A stretch of 64,000 nucleotides of DNA from Streptomyces sp. DT2A-34 (lineage in GTDB: Bacteria; Actinomycetota; Actinomycetes; Streptomycetales; Streptomycetaceae). Location: contig NZ_JASTWJ010000001.1 in assembly GCF_030499515.1 (NCBI RefSeq), positions 5,808,001 to 5,872,000 on the forward strand, in the 5' to 3' direction. Position 1 is the stretch's first letter. The number at the start of each line of letters is the position of its first letter. This document shows positions 24,089-31,537 of this stretch, piece after piece. Both the position numbers and the translations under genes were made by a program. The notes under the pieces were generated by a model. The model was not told the DNA's origin and searched no databases. It saw only the letters and a program-made list of their open reading frames with translations.

Positions 24089-25072
24089 TCAGGCGACCGG
24101 CGCCCGCGCCGCCGTCCCACGCTCCCGGGGCGTCCCGCGTGCCGACAGCGTCTCCCCGGTCGCCACCGCCCCCGCCGAGACGAGGCCGGCCGCGAGCACC
24201 GCCCAGTCGCCCAGGAACGTGCAGCAGATCACCAGCAGGGCCGTGGTCGGCAGCACCAGCTGCTGGGCGATGCCCACCTTGAAGTAACGCGAGTGCAGCG
24301 CCCAGACGGTGAGCAGGTAGAGCGCCGTGGGCAGGGTCACCGCCGCCGCCGCGGCCAGCGTCGAGATGTGCGCCTTGCCGACGACCTGCTCGACCGCCAC
24401 CTCCAGGCCCGCGCCGATCGCCGCCGCCGAGGCGAAGACCAGGTAGTGGCCGTAACCCCACAGGAACGCCTGCTTGTTGGAGCGCAGGTGGCCATGGATC
24501 GGCACCACGAAGTAGATCCACCAGGCGGCGAAGATGATCAACAGCCCGCCCGCGGCGATCGGCAGCAGATCGCCCAGCGCGTCGTTCTCGTCGATGCCGG
24601 TCTTCACGCCGACCGTGGCCGCGGCGATGGTCTCGCCGAGCACGATGATCGTGAACAGCCCGTACCGCTCGGCGATGTGACGCGGATGCCAGGACGTGGG
24701 GTGGTCCTTCTCCGCGTACGGCGGCACGCACATCTCGAGGATCGCCATCACCAGGAACACCCAGCCCCTGGCGTCCTCGGGCGCGACCACCAGGCCGACC
24801 CATCCGATCTGGCACAGCAGCACCCCGCCGGCGTACCGCAGGGCCATCGTCCGTTCCGGCCCCGCACTTGTCCTGGCCGCGCGCAGCCACTGCGTCACCA
24901 GGGCGAGCCGCATGATCACATAGCCCACCAGCACCGCTTGGTACTCGTGACCCTCGAACGCCCGCGAGACCCCGGCCGCCAGCACCAGCACACCGGCGAT
25001 CTGGATCAGGGTGACGACCCGGTAGAGCACGTCGTCGTTGTCGTACGCCGAGGCGAACCAGGTGAAGTTCAT
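24089..25072 (-). pseudogene. ltrA: 3' part of ltrA, separated from its 5' part by the integrative element
   Basis: 327 residues from ATG 25072. The frame continues to the attL core as TGG and GCC codons before it. Many hydrophobic spans, RLALVTQWLRA, WHPRHIAERYGLFTIIVLGETIAAATVG and LWGYGHYLVFASAAAIGAGLE identify the low-temperature-requirement A (LtrA) family of membrane proteins. The family N-terminus with LELFFDLCFVVAIAQ is missing here and is found on the same strand at 34,639-34,889. Joining the two parts at the shared 7-bp core restores a 412-codon ORF. The fragment could still be translated from ATG 25072, but it lacks the first spans. Confidence 0.93.
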
Positions 25073-25102
25073 CCAGGCCCACCCGTGAGCTAAGGGTGCA
25101 AC
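25061..25102. other. attL of the integrative element
   Basis: The core GCCCACC (25077-25083) joins the chromosomal half-site (25061-25076, ltrA sequence) to the element half-site GTGAGCTAAGGGTGCAAC (25085-25102). The integrase gene starts 30 bases further in, as usual for serine-integrase elements. Confidence 0.85.
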
Positions 25103-25132
25103 ACTGCTCTGACCTGCGAACGACGGAGAGAC

Positions 25133-26824
25133 ATGGAACGGGACGACCTACCCACCCTGCGCGCGCTGGGGTTCAAGGACGAAGAGCTTCGCGCGCTCGG
25201 ACTCTGGGAGCCAGCAACCGGCGACCCTGCCTCGCTGGCAGACGCCTATATCCGGCGCAGTAAGAAGCGCGACGACCTTGCCACCCTCCGGGCCCATGTC
25301 CGGGATGTCTGCCGGGCTGCCGCCGCTGACGGCGTGCGCATTCGGCGAATCTGGTTCGAGCAGCTCAGCGCGAGCAAGGCGTATGTTCGGCGTGAGGAGT
25401 TCGACAACTGCATTCGTGCTGTGCTGGTCGGGCTCTCCAAGGCTCTCTATGTCTGGAAAACCGACCGGCTTTCGCGCCGAGGCATGGGCCAGGTGGGTCT
25501 GTTGCTCGACGATTTCGATAAGCGGTCTGCGCGACTGGTCAGCGTGACTGAGGGACTGGATTCATCCAAGGGTTCGCGCATGGTGTTCGCCATTCTCAGT
25601 GAGCGCGCTCGGGAAGAAGCCAAGGACATTGCGCTTCGGACGAAGGCAGGTGGCGACGCGCACAAGCGTGAGGGACGTTGGCCAGGGGGAGTGGTGCCCT
25701 ACGGTCTGCGCTGCCCCAAGGGAACGGGGAAGCTGGAGCACGATCCCGCCGAATATCCGACTGCCCGCCGTATCGCTGAGGCGTTGTTGGACGGTAAAAC
25801 CCCAGCGGCCATCGCGGAGGAACTCAACAGTAAGCGGGTACGCACCCGTAAGGGCAAGCAATGGCGCGCACAGACCGTAATTCACCTGGCGCAGTCGCCG
25901 AGTTGGGCGGGCCTCGTCCCTGTACGCGAGCGCGCTGTAAAGGTCTACGAGGATGGAACCCGTGAAACGCTGGACAAGTGGCACCGTGGCGGCACTCCGC
26001 TGATGGGGCCGGACGGGCACCCAATCCAGTGCGGGCAGGGTGTTGTTACCTTCGCCGAGCGTGAGGCAATTCTGGCTAAGTTCGCAGCGCGCAGTCGTCC
26101 CGGCACAGCGATTGGCGACCGGACGCGCGGTAAGCGCAAGGCAGCGACGATACTTACGGGCGTTCTGCGCTGTCCGCGCTGTAAGGGGCCGATGGGGAAT
26201 GGCGGGCGCAACTACCGCTGTCTGGCCCGTATCAATCAGGGGCCGTCCGTGTGCAAGGGAATTGCCACCCTGCGCGAGCGCGCTGACGAAGCGGTTGCCG
26301 TTCTGTGGATCAACCACGTGCTTGCGCTGCCGCCCGAGTCTCCGACCATCCACGCTATTGCCCGCCGCTGGCTGTCGTACAACGACCCTGCCAAGGAAAC
26401 TCGGAAGCGTGGCGTAAGTGCAGCACTGGACAATGCGGCAGCGCGTGAGCTTCGCCTGCAAAAGGAGTTCTTCATCGGCGGGAGCATGGCCGAGGCGCAG
26501 TACGAATCGCTTCGCGCTGAGCTGTCCGCGCAGATTGCAGGGCTGAAAGCCGAGTTGGCCGAGCTGTCACAAGAGGCAGACCTCACCCCGCTGATGGATC
26601 CCTTCTCGCTGGCAGAGATGTGGGAGGACGCCGGAATCGACGGACAGCGCGCGCTACTGCAAGCTGCACTGAAGCGCGTCACCCTGTCGGCGCCGAAATC
26701 CGTGGGGGACCGTACGCCCATTCTCGATCGGCTAGAGCCCGAATGGCACGACGACAGCATGAACCCAGCGGTAGAGGCCGCGTGGGATGGCTGGGAAGCT
26801 CGGCGCTCGCAACCCGCAGTCTGA
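25133..26824 (+). CDS. int: Large serine recombinase (integrase) of the element
   Basis: 563 residues from ATG 25133 with GGAGAG upstream. The N-terminal resolvase domain contains AYIRRSKKRDD with likely catalytic Ser43 and VWKTDRLSRRGMGQVGLLLDDF. The recombinase domain (about 180-310) has GGVVPYGLRC and SPSWAGLVPVRERAV. A zinc ribbon, CPRCKGPMGNGG...YRCLA...SVCKG, follows near 345-375, then a helical coiled-coil part typical of the synapsis-control region. It integrates DNA unidirectionally between attP and attB and needs a separate directionality factor to excise. The attachment sites found at the element ends agree with this enzyme class. Confidence 0.95.
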   Translation: MERDDLPTLRALGFKDEELRALGLWEPATGDPASLADAYIRRSKKRDDLATLRAHVRDVCRAAAADGVRIRRIWFEQLSASKAYVRREEFDNCIRAVLVGLSKALYVWKTDRLSRRGMGQVGLLLDDFDKRSARLVSVTEGLDSSKGSRMVFAILSERAREEAKDIALRTKAGGDAHKREGRWPGGVVPYGLRCPKGTGKLEHDPAEYPTARRIAEALLDGKTPAAIAEELNSKRVRTRKGKQWRAQTVIHLAQSPSWAGLVPVRERAVKVYEDGTRETLDKWHRGGTPLMGPDGHPIQCGQGVVTFAEREAILAKFAARSRPGTAIGDRTRGKRKAATILTGVLRCPRCKGPMGNGGRNYRCLARINQGPSVCKGIATLRERADEAVAVLWINHVLALPPESPTIHAIARRWLSYNDPAKETRKRGVSAALDNAAARELRLQKEFFIGGSMAEAQYESLRAELSAQIAGLKAELAELSQEADLTPLMDPFSLAEMWEDAGIDGQRALLQAALKRVTLSAPKSVGDRTPILDRLEPEWHDDSMNPAVEAAWDGWEARRSQPAV

Positions 26825-26842
26825 TGGAGCAGTAACCAATGG

Positions 26843-26889
26843 CACGGGCCCGGCAACATCAACTTGGCGGTAGATCAGCCGGGCCCGTG
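26843..26889 (+). terminator. 12-bp inverted repeat after the integrase
   Basis: CACGGGCCCGGC (26843-26854) and GCCGGGCCCGTG (26878-26889) are exact complements with a 23-base loop. They lie 19 bases past the integrase stop and just upstream of the next small gene. Confidence 0.65.
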
Positions 26890-26914
26890 TTCCTCATCGA
26901 GGAAGGGCAATCCT

Positions 26915-27244
26915 ATGTCTGAGAATGTCTGCGGTGCACGTCGGCTGGTCTTTTCCCGGCGTCCGCCGATCGGCCCGACGCATTTCCCCTGCACGCTGGC
27001 AGCCGGTCATCAGGACGACCACATCGACGACACGGGCGGCACCTGGTCCGGCGACGCTGTCCGACACATGGGCGATGCCGAACTGGAGCTGACCTACCAG
27101 TGGAAAACGATCGCCCGGCGTCTCGAAGCTCTGGAGGCAGCCCAGCGCGCTGGGGACAGATCGATGTACCTGGCGAGCCGCATAGCCAGACTTGAGTGCC
27201 TCCAGCAGGCGCTGTTGGGTAACCCGTCGGCGCTGGCCGCATAG
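26915..27244 (+). CDS. Element-encoded hypothetical protein, 109 residues
   Basis: ATG 26915 with GAAGG upstream. The N-terminal part has Cys and His residues (VCGARRLVF, THFPCTLAAGHQDDHIDDTGG) arranged like a small zinc-binding domain; a C-H-H set around CTLAAGHQDDH is typical of phage proteins of unknown role. The C-terminal half is a long helix (ELELTYQWKTIARRLEALEAAQRAG...IARLECLQQALL). It lies between the integrase terminator and the iteron-like region. I cannot name a function. Confidence 0.6.
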   Translation: MSENVCGARRLVFSRRPPIGPTHFPCTLAAGHQDDHIDDTGGTWSGDAVRHMGDAELELTYQWKTIARRLEALEAAQRAGDRSMYLASRIARLECLQQALLGNPSALAA

Positions 27245-27276
27245 ACGCCGCTACGCGCCCCGCTAAGAACCTCTGA

Positions 27277-27307
27277 GCCCCGTCCGGCCCCTGTGGTCGG
27301 GCGGGGT
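27277..27307 (+). terminator. Imperfect GC hairpin after the 109-residue gene
   Basis: CCCCG (27278-27282) pairs with CGGGG (27302-27306), extended by further C-G and G-U pairs around a CCTGT loop and followed by TTCTG. It lies 33 bases past the stop. Confidence 0.5.
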
Positions 27308-27344
27308 TCTGCTGTGCGCTCTGACGGCTGCGTGGCGCCCCAGC

Positions 27345-27455
27345 TAACCGACTCGACAGATACCCATAGAGCGGGGCAGGTGACCGACTCGCTAGCTACT
27401 CAGTAGAGCGGGACACGGCGGCAGGTAACCGACTCGCTAGTTACTCAGCAGAGGA
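27345..27455. repeat. Three imperfect ~32-bp direct repeats, iteron-like
   Basis: Copies begin at 27345 (TAACCGACTCGACAGATACC), 27381 (TGACCGACTCGCTAGCTACT) and 27426 (TAACCGACTCGCTAGTTACT), each continuing to a GAGCGGG- or GAGGA-type end. The middle copy contains the palindrome CTACT-c-AGTAG. Start-to-start spacings are 36 and 45 bases. They sit in a 335-bp gene-free region upstream of the replication-type genes and could be a replication origin or operator array. Confidence 0.7.
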
Positions 27456-27504
27456 CAGCGCACAGCGCCTCACACAGCTTCCGCCTTGGCCGGTGGGAGG
27501 GCAG

Positions 27505-27533
27505 AGCCTCAGTCATTACGACTGGGGCTTTTC
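27505..27533 (+). terminator. Rho-independent terminator with T-run
   Basis: AGCCTCAGTC (27505-27514) pairs with GACTGGGGCT (27520-27529), with one G-T wobble and an ATTAC loop, followed by TTTCC. It lies directly upstream of the small HTH gene at 27580, so it may also work as an attenuator. Confidence 0.65.
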
Positions 27534-27579
27534 CTTTGCCCTTCTGCCTGCCCCAATCACCGCTAGGAGGTGAGTCCAC

Positions 27580-27771
27580 ATGGACGAAATCACACAGCGC
27601 GTACGGTCCATCGGCGCCCGCCGAAAGCGACTGCGCGACGAACTGACAAGCGCTGACGCCGAACTGCGCAAACTGATGCCCAGCGCAAAGGCAATGCTCA
27701 CGCAGGAGGAAATCCGCGCGTTCACCGGCCTGAGCATCCAAACCATTCGCACATACACAGCACGCGGCTAA
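27580..27771 (+). CDS. Small HTH protein (63 residues) of the element
   Basis: ATG 27580 has the strongest ribosome site in the element (AGGAGGTGAG). Residues 1-40 form a charged amphipathic helix (VRSIGARRKRLRDELTSADAELRKL); residues 42-62 (LTQEEIRAFTGLSIQTIRTYTAR) look like a helix-turn-helix. It could be a regulator of the downstream replication genes or the recombination directionality factor of the serine integrase. Small basic or HTH proteins have this role in related systems. The size and position favour a regulator, but neither role is shown. Confidence 0.65.
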   Translation: MDEITQRVRSIGARRKRLRDELTSADAELRKLMPSAKAMLTQEEIRAFTGLSIQTIRTYTARG

Positions 27772-27809
27772 GCCAGCGCGCACCGGCCAAGGAAGGAAGG
27801 GCGTAGCCC

Positions 27810-28103
27810 ATGAACGGAATCGACCACTACAAGCGCGCTGAAGAACTCATGGCTGAAGCCACACGGACCAGGGTCAACAGCCTTTCGGGCCATGAGTTCT
27901 GCGAAGCTTCCCCCGAGGAACAAGAGCGGCTCACTCGTCTGGCAAGCGTTCACGCCACGCTAGCTCTGGCGGCTGCCACTGCTGATGCAACGGCATTCAA
28001 GCGGGAGCTATACCGGGCCAATGGCGAGGAGCTTCCAGCTGTAAAGCGGGCCGAATCCAAGACCGCCCGTGACGCGGCTGCTGCCGCTGCTTTCCTCGAC
28101 TAA
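27810..28103 (+). CDS. Element-encoded hypothetical protein, 97 residues
   Basis: ATG 27810 with AAGGAAGG upstream. It is all-helical and Ala-rich: HYKRAEELMAEATRTR, EEQERLTRLASVHATLALAAATADATAF, then a C-terminal basic-acidic segment (KRAESKTARDAAAAAAFLD). Proteins with this AEELMAEA...ASVHATLALAAATA pattern are common in actinophages and Streptomyces mobile elements, usually of unknown function. It lies 9 bases upstream of the helicase gene, so the two are probably cotranscribed and may act together. Confidence 0.65.
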   Translation: MNGIDHYKRAEELMAEATRTRVNSLSGHEFCEASPEEQERLTRLASVHATLALAAATADATAFKRELYRANGEELPAVKRAESKTARDAAAAAAFLD

Positions 28104-28112
28104 GGGACTCCG

Positions 28113-29552
28113 ATGAATTTCGATGAGGACTACTGGACCAAGCAGCGCGCCCGGCTCGATGTCAGCGACGAAGTAAGGCACGTGCACTTCGCCAAGTTCG
28201 TTGCAGATCATTGCGCCGACCGGCTGAAGCACGTGGAAAACGTCGGCTGGTACCGCTGGAATGGTGTTGTCTGGGAAGCGACCGGCAACGATGGCGCCGC
28301 AATGCAGGCCATTACAGACGCCGTTGCTGTACTGGCTCAGCGCATAGTCGATGCTCCGGGCGACACTTCGTGGGCCTCCGCTGCCATGTCCAAGATGCTA
28401 GTCAACTTCCAACGGCGCGCGATCGTCGCTGAAATGAGCGTGCTGCGCGAGTTCCGTGTGAACGTGGATGAAATCGACGCAGCCCGCCATCTGCTGAGCT
28501 TCCGCAACGGCACGGTAGACCTGCGCACGGGCGAAATGCGCGAGCACAATCCAGCGGACATGCTGACCCAGTGCGCCCGAGTGGCGTATCGCCCGGAGGC
28601 TTCCGCACCTCGCTGGCTGCAATTCGTTGACGAAGTCTTCCCGGGCGACAGCGAACTACAGCGGTACTACCAAACCTTCCTGGGCTACGCGATTACCGGC
28701 GAAGTGCGCGAGCATGCCCTAGGGGTTTGGTGGGGCGCACATGGGCGCAATGGCAAGGGCACCACGGTGCGCACCATGCAAGCCGTATTCGGCCATGACA
28801 TCGTGCGGGAAGTCGAGTTCAGCATCTTCGAGAATGTGCGCGGGCAGGCACCTCACACTGAGCACATCGCCGGAATGAGAGGCGCCCGAATGGTTGTCGC
28901 GCAGGAAGGTAACCAGGGCACCCCGATGAACACGGCGCTACTCAAGAACCTCAGCGGAGGAGACCGAGTCAGCACGCGCCATCTGATGGGCCGTACGTTC
29001 TCGTATGAGCCGACATTCACCATCGTGCTGGCCACTAACCATCTGCCTGAGTTCTCGTCCGGCGGAGCAGCGCTGTGGGCCCGTACGAAGGCAATTCTGT
29101 TCGGACAGAGCTTCGCTGATCGGCGCGACCCGGAGCTAGAACCCACCATTCAGGGGCCGGAGGCTGAGGGCGTGGCAGCGTGGATCGTGGCTGGCGCCGT
29201 CCGGTACTACGCCGAAGGGCTACACGACCCGCTGAGCGTCATTGCTGCGACCGAACACCACAAGGACTCTGTAGACCCGCTGAAGGACCTTGTGGGCGAA
29301 CTCTTCGACTATGACGAGAACGGCTCTGTCCAGCGCTCCACGTTCAACCGTGAGTTGAAGGAATGGCGCGAGACGAACGGCGACAAGTCGGCGAAGTACA
29401 GCCCGAGTAGCGTGAAGCGGCATCTAATCGACAGCGGGAAGGTCGAGGAGTACCGGAACAAAACCGAGGGCTGGAAGTACCGGGGGATTCGCCTGATGAG
29501 TGACCCCCAGGGTTCCGCCCCGGGCATCTTCGACCGCGCAGATTCCGCCTGA
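28113..29552 (+). CDS. Phage/plasmid primase-helicase of the P4/D5 family (SF3 helicase)
   Basis: 479 residues from ATG 28113. The N-terminal D5_N-type region includes FAKFVADHCADRLKHVENVGWYRWNG and LLSFRNGTVDLRTGEMREHNPADMLTQ. The SF3 ATPase core has Walker A WGAHGRNGKGTT (G208-T217), Walker B region RMVVAQEGNQG and sensor-1 Asn in PTFTIVLATNHLPEF. A C-terminal winged helix (SPSSVKRHLIDSGKVEEYRN) follows. It lacks the N-terminal primase domain of full-length P4 alpha, so it is likely helicase only. It would unwind the element's origin for replication, probably at the iteron-like repeats upstream. Confidence 0.9.
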   Translation: MNFDEDYWTKQRARLDVSDEVRHVHFAKFVADHCADRLKHVENVGWYRWNGVVWEATGNDGAAMQAITDAVAVLAQRIVDAPGDTSWASAAMSKMLVNFQRRAIVAEMSVLREFRVNVDEIDAARHLLSFRNGTVDLRTGEMREHNPADMLTQCARVAYRPEASAPRWLQFVDEVFPGDSELQRYYQTFLGYAITGEVREHALGVWWGAHGRNGKGTTVRTMQAVFGHDIVREVEFSIFENVRGQAPHTEHIAGMRGARMVVAQEGNQGTPMNTALLKNLSGGDRVSTRHLMGRTFSYEPTFTIVLATNHLPEFSSGGAALWARTKAILFGQSFADRRDPELEPTIQGPEAEGVAAWIVAGAVRYYAEGLHDPLSVIAATEHHKDSVDPLKDLVGELFDYDENGSVQRSTFNRELKEWRETNGDKSAKYSPSSVKRHLIDSGKVEEYRNKTEGWKYRGIRLMSDPQGSAPGIFDRADSA

Positions 29553-29578
29553 TTCCACAGCGGACAGGGTCGCGTAAG

Positions 29579-29670
29579 CGGATGGGTGTTCAAAAAGTTG
29601 GCATCTGTAGAGACCTCTTATACGCGTATGAGAGGAGTACTCAGGTGCACAAAATCTTGTCACCCATCCG
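29579..29670 (+). promoter_or_regulatory. Nested inverted repeats enclosing a ribosome site
   Basis: Outer arms CGGATGGGTG (29579-29588) and CACCCATCCG (29661-29670) enclose an inner 22-base dyad (29614-29635: CCTCT-t-ATACGCGTAT-g-AGAGG). In RNA the inner stem is 9 bp with a CGCG loop, and its 3' arm contains the AGAGG part of an AGAGGAG site that precedes GTG 29645. It could hide that site, or as DNA act as an operator. Confidence 0.55.
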
Positions 29671-29791
29671 ATTGCGGGCCCTGCCTCGCTGTGCTGCCGC
29701 GAATCACTCGCCTGCCATCACCCATGCCGCTGACCTGCGGCTATCCCCGAGCCGGCTGAGGGTGGCCATTTTCGAAGGGAAATCACGATGA
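29645..29791 (+). CDS. Possible 48-residue protein coupled to the next gene
   Basis: GTG 29645 lies 8 bases after AGGAG, and its stop overlaps the next start as ATGA (29788-29791), which argues for a real gene. The product is basic and Leu/Ala-rich (VHKILSPIRLRALPRCAAANHSPAITHAADLR...) with no recognisable family. A longer version from ATG 29582 would read through the hairpin region and has no ribosome site. It may be a coupling leader rather than a functional protein. Confidence 0.35.
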   Translation: MHKILSPIRLRALPRCAAANHSPAITHAADLRLSPSRLRVAIFEGKSR

Positions 29792-30093
29792 CCGACCCTG
29801 TTCCCAGCACCATTCCCGCTGACGACATAGCCCGTGCACTGAGCGCTGTACTCGTACCGGCGCCCGGAAAGTGGCTGCAAATCCCCGCCGTCCATAGCGC
29901 TGTGCTTGCCCACCTGGGTGTGCGCAACGGCGCTTCCTACAAGGACATCAAGAACGTCCTTCGGGGCGCTGGCGTGCTTGTGGCCAATTACGGGCCCGAG
30001 CACTGCGCCCGTGACGTTGCGCTGGCCTCTGGCGTGACTGTCCGCGACCTCGAAAAGAAGCTGCGCAACCTGCGCCGCCGCTCCGCTAAGTAA
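29788..30093 (+). CDS. Element-encoded hypothetical protein, 101 residues
   Basis: ATG 29788 with GAAGGGA upstream. A central part (DIARALSAVLVPAPGKWLQIPAVHSAVLAHLGVRNGASYKDIKNVLRGAGVLVANYG) has the spacing of a winged-helix domain, and the tail is very basic (LEKKLRNLRRRSAK). It is likely a DNA-binding accessory protein. It follows the helicase gene after a 235-bp structured gap, so it probably belongs to a second transcription unit together with the 259-residue protein downstream. Confidence 0.6.
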   Translation: MTDPVPSTIPADDIARALSAVLVPAPGKWLQIPAVHSAVLAHLGVRNGASYKDIKNVLRGAGVLVANYGPEHCARDVALASGVTVRDLEKKLRNLRRRSAK

Positions 30094-30119
30094 CAAAAAC
30101 AACGAAAAGGATCAAACTC

Positions 30120-30899
30120 ATGTCTGAGGACCCCATTCAGTACACCGGCACTGGTTCCGAGACCGATCCGATTACGGTTTCTACTCGCCAGCCCGCCCCC
30201 GATCAGGTTGACGTCGCTGTCGCTGGTCTGGCCCGTACCGCCAGGGCTCACGCGGCTGCATTCAGCGACACAGCCGACATGAGCAGCAACCTTCCCGCTG
30301 ACCTACGGGACATCGTGCGGGATGCGTCTATGGCGATCACTGGCACGCTGAACACCGCCATGGAGGCACAGCGCAAGGCGCACAGCTTCCGAAATGACCT
30401 CACGCTGTACCCCCAGGGGCGCGAAATGCTCGCGGGGGAAGCCATCAAGACGGCTGCCGATAAGGTCACGCAGTCGTTCGAGCAGGCTGATACTCAAATT
30501 GAGGTCGCCACGGCACTGAGCTATGAGGCTGCTCGCCCGCGAATTGCGCCGGACGATGCCATGCCCGCTCGCGCTGATTTGGTCATGCTGACGCAGCGCA
30601 ACGCCAACGACACCGGAGCCCTGGTCAACACCATGAAGCGGCTTGCCCAGCGGAATGACGGGGTCGGCGCGCTGGTTGCCGATCAGGGTTTCCTTGCGGA
30701 TTTCATCGACGCGCATGGGATTGACCCGCAGATGCGTGCGGCGATTCTGACGATGGTGAGCGCTGAGGTAGTTCAGGCTGCTGCGAAGAGCGGCGATCCG
30801 AGGCGTTCTGCTGCTGCTCGCACGAATCTGGCGCTGATAGAGCTGCGTAAGGCTCGAATTGCTGCCGATTCCTACACTCGGCACGTTCTTCAGCGCTGA
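30120..30899 (+). CDS. Helical 259-residue protein of the element
   Basis: ATG 30120 with AAAGGATC upstream. The N-terminus is polar and unstructured (SEDPIQYTGTGSETDPITVSTRQPAPD), then long amphipathic helices run from about 45 to the end (LARTARAHAAAFSDTADMSSNL, ITGTLNTAMEAQRKAHSFRNDLTLYP, EVVQAAAKSGDPRRSAAARTNLALIELRKARIAADSYTRHVL). There is no enzyme motif and no membrane span. It could be a scaffold-like or capsid-interacting protein, which would fit a satellite, or a DNA-organising protein. I have no family match. A hairpin terminator follows. Confidence 0.6.
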   Translation: MSEDPIQYTGTGSETDPITVSTRQPAPDQVDVAVAGLARTARAHAAAFSDTADMSSNLPADLRDIVRDASMAITGTLNTAMEAQRKAHSFRNDLTLYPQGREMLAGEAIKTAADKVTQSFEQADTQIEVATALSYEAARPRIAPDDAMPARADLVMLTQRNANDTGALVNTMKRLAQRNDGVGALVADQGFLADFIDAHGIDPQMRAAILTMVSAEVVQAAAKSGDPRRSAAARTNLALIELRKARIAADSYTRHVLQR

Positions 30900-30923
30900 T
30901 CACCTACGGAAAGTCGCATGTGG

Positions 30924-30951
30924 GGGCCCCTGGCTGCTGCGCTAGGGGCCC
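30924..30951 (+). terminator. Hairpin after the 259-residue gene
   Basis: GGGCCCCT (30924-30931) and AGGGGCCC (30944-30951) are exact complements with a 12-base loop, 25 bases past the stop. Confidence 0.7.
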
Positions 30952-31052
30952 TCTGCGGAGGGAGAGTGGTCAGGGTGAGCAACTCATGACTACGACTGAG
31001 ACTCTCGCTCTGCATTACGCGAATGCACGCGCTGAGTGACCATCCCTACCCC

Positions 31053-31086
31053 ACCCCCTGGGGGATGACCCCTTGACCCCCTGGGG
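31053..31086. promoter_or_regulatory. Twin ACCCCCTGGGG boxes
   Basis: ACCCCCTGGGG occurs at 31053-31063 and 31076-31086, 23 bases apart. Each is nearly palindromic. They lie in the 296-bp gap upstream of the terminase-like gene, where no convincing gene is seen. Phase and symmetry suggest binding of a dimeric regulator. Confidence 0.5.
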
Positions 31087-31195
31087 ACGTTGAGCGCGGG
31101 GGAGCGCGCTGTCAGGTCGGCTCGGGCGGAAATACGGAGCGTGTTCAAAAACCGCCGTTCGCAATCAATCCGTAACCAATCAGAGGTAACTCACC

Positions 31196-31537
31196 GTGAA
31201 TAACGAGAACCTACGCCGTGGCCGTTCGCGCCCCGGCCTTCAGCGTACGGTACTGCCCGCCGAATGCGACCTGCCAACCCCGGTTCCACCTGCCCGCGCT
31301 GAGTCCTGGTCCGATGACCAGATAGCCCGATGGGTCGAGTTGTGGCATGGCCCGAGCGCCAATCTGTGGGACGACTCAGCGCGCGGAATGGTCGCCCTGC
31401 TGGTCGAGCTTGAGGCGCTCGGGACGAACGTGAATGCCGCCCAGCTCACTGAAGTTCGGCGTATCAGCGAAACACTGCTACTCACTCCCGGCTCGCTGTC
31501 TGCCGCTGGCTATGCCCTCCCTGGCTGGCCGACATGA
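31196..31537 (+). CDS. Terminase small subunit-like protein of the element
   Basis: 113 residues from GTG 31196 with AGAGG upstream. The order of features matches actinophage small terminases: a basic N-terminus (RRGRSRPGLQRTVLPAECDLP), a Pro-rich link, then W-x3-LWHGPSANLWDDSARGMVALLVELEAL, an AAQLTEVRRISETLLLTP segment where family members have AEIRxLExxLGLTP, and a short tail. In phage satellites of the PICI type a small terminase redirects packaging of the helper phage to satellite DNA. No large subunit is encoded here. The assignment is by pattern only and needs a profile search. Confidence 0.5.
   Translation: MNNENLRRGRSRPGLQRTVLPAECDLPTPVPPARAESWSDDQIARWVELWHGPSANLWDDSARGMVALLVELEALGTNVNAAQLTEVRRISETLLLTPGSLSAAGYALPGWPT

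Noticed and set aside
24089..25072. ltrA 3' part as a complete short LtrA protein
   Set aside because: It starts exactly at the element core and lacks the N-terminal spans, which are found intact in the right order and strand at the other end of the element.
27345..27455. CRISPR array in the element
   Set aside because: Only three imperfect repeats of uneven spacing, no constant spacers and no cas genes. Iterons or operators fit better.
30986..31039. 17-codon micro-ORF (MTTTETLALHYANARAE) before the terminase-like gene
   Set aside because: A start with a weak ribosome site and no regulatory stem tied to it. It could be a leader peptide or a relic of a longer gene, but nothing supports translation.
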